From positions 1 to 14,218 of the forward strand of contig JABDJE010000314.1 of NCBI GenBank assembly GCA_013002625.1: DNA of 14,218 bases. The letters are read 5' to 3'. Under the pieces are notes generated by a model. That model was not told the origin of the DNA. It made no database searches and worked only from the letters and a program-made list of their open reading frames with translations. The DNA comes from Saprospiraceae bacterium. GTDB lineage: Bacteria > Bacteroidota > Bacteroidia > Chitinophagales > Saprospiraceae. Positions 13,915 through 14,218 of this stretch are shown here, one piece after another (the first letter of the stretch is position 1; every line of letters starts with the position of its first letter). A program made the position numbers and the translations under genes.

Positions 13915-14218
13915 TGTTGTACAAGAAAATATTGGGAATAGGACTTATCACTTTGCTTTTTGCTTCGTGTCTGGGAGATAAGGTGGATTTGACTGATCAA
14001 AAGTTAGAAGGGAGATGGGAAATTACGCAGGCATTTCGAGAAGGTAGAGAGACGAGAACCTTGAAAGATGGATTTTTTGATTTTACTTCGCCAGATCAAT
14101 TTAGAACTAATATTCTAAATGATGAACAGAACTATAAGTACAGATTATCGGGTAACAAGATTATCGTTGAGAGTAATCCAATAGTGAACTATACTGTCTT
14201 GCAAATGCTATCGGATAC
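13914..14218 (+). CDS. Lipocalin-like lipoprotein, 3' end outside window
   Basis: A start codon at 13914 overlaps the AlkB-type stop (TAATG) and opens a frame that runs off the right edge, with 101 codons visible. The N-terminus is a lipoprotein signal, MLYKKILGIGLITLLFASC, with Cys19 as the lipidation site. The mature part opens LTDQKLEGRWEITQAFREG; the G33-x-W35 pattern followed by strands such as GFFDFTS and YKYRLSGNKIIVE is what small lipocalin-like domain proteins of Bacteroidota show. Such proteins are beta-barrels that may bind hydrophobic ligands, but most are uncharacterised. The one-base overlap suggests translational coupling with the monooxygenase, so a shared lipid-related role is a reasonable inference. 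Assignment to the lipocalin-like group is tentative because the C-terminal part is missing. Confidence 0.75.
   Translation, partial: MLYKKILGIGLITLLFASCLGDKVDLTDQKLEGRWEITQAFREGRETRTLKDGFFDFTSPDQFRTNILNDEQNYKYRLSGNKIIVESNPIVNYTVLQMLSD

Overview
The window reads as ordinary chromosome from a member of the Bacteroidota, most likely a Saprospiria-like lineage (the phylum is well supported, the class is inference). The evidence is: a short RpoD of the Bacteroidota type with its characteristic N-terminus; a large cysteine-rich, PKD-domain secreted protein ending in a gliding-motility/type IX secretion (type B) sorting domain; -7 promoter boxes of the Bacteroidota form TAnnTTTG; almost no Shine-Dalgarno sequences; and AT-rich DNA. 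No transposase, integrase, phage gene, CRISPR array, tRNA or rRNA was seen, and no intergenic stretch exceeds 300 bases.

Layout. After a possible C-terminal scrap of a plus-strand gene (3-89), a minus-strand cluster reads DinB-fold protein (2947-2426), lipoprotein lactonase-type beta-propeller (2423-1287) and lipoprotein serine hydrolase of the beta-lactamase/esterase family (1233-118). On the plus strand follow a small, very basic protein of unknown function (3189-3422) and class II fructose-1,6-bisphosphatase GlpX (3546-4499). A minus-strand pair, a START-like protein and a DoxX-family membrane protein (5303-4506), is divergent from the primary sigma factor rpoD (5532-6401). An Lrp/AsnC regulator (6902-6423) is divergent from an S41 carboxy-terminal processing protease (7018-8589). 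A degenerate Sua5/YciO-family protein (9141-8572) is divergent from the PKD/type IX secreted protein (9243-11543), followed by ribosomal protein L19 (11602-11958). The right end holds a short-chain dehydrogenase (12829-11963) divergent from an AlkB-type membrane monooxygenase (12886-13914), which overlaps by one base a lipocalin-like lipoprotein cut by the window edge.

How the genes fit together. There is no single pathway. Housekeeping functions (sigma factor, L19, gluconeogenic FBPase, Lrp) alternate with envelope functions (lipoproteins, S41 protease, DoxX, secreted PKD protein). The gene ends are packed: four convergent pairs are separated by 21 bp or less, and one overlaps by 18 bp. Several start codons were moved from the longest open frame using family N-termini, signal peptides and promoter boxes.

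I did not find a convincing new multi-gene system. The points most worth a second look are the Sua5-family protein that has lost most of the residues that define threonylcarbamoyl-AMP synthases, the unassigned 77-residue basic protein, and the SDR / AlkB / lipocalin-like lipoprotein neighbourhood.
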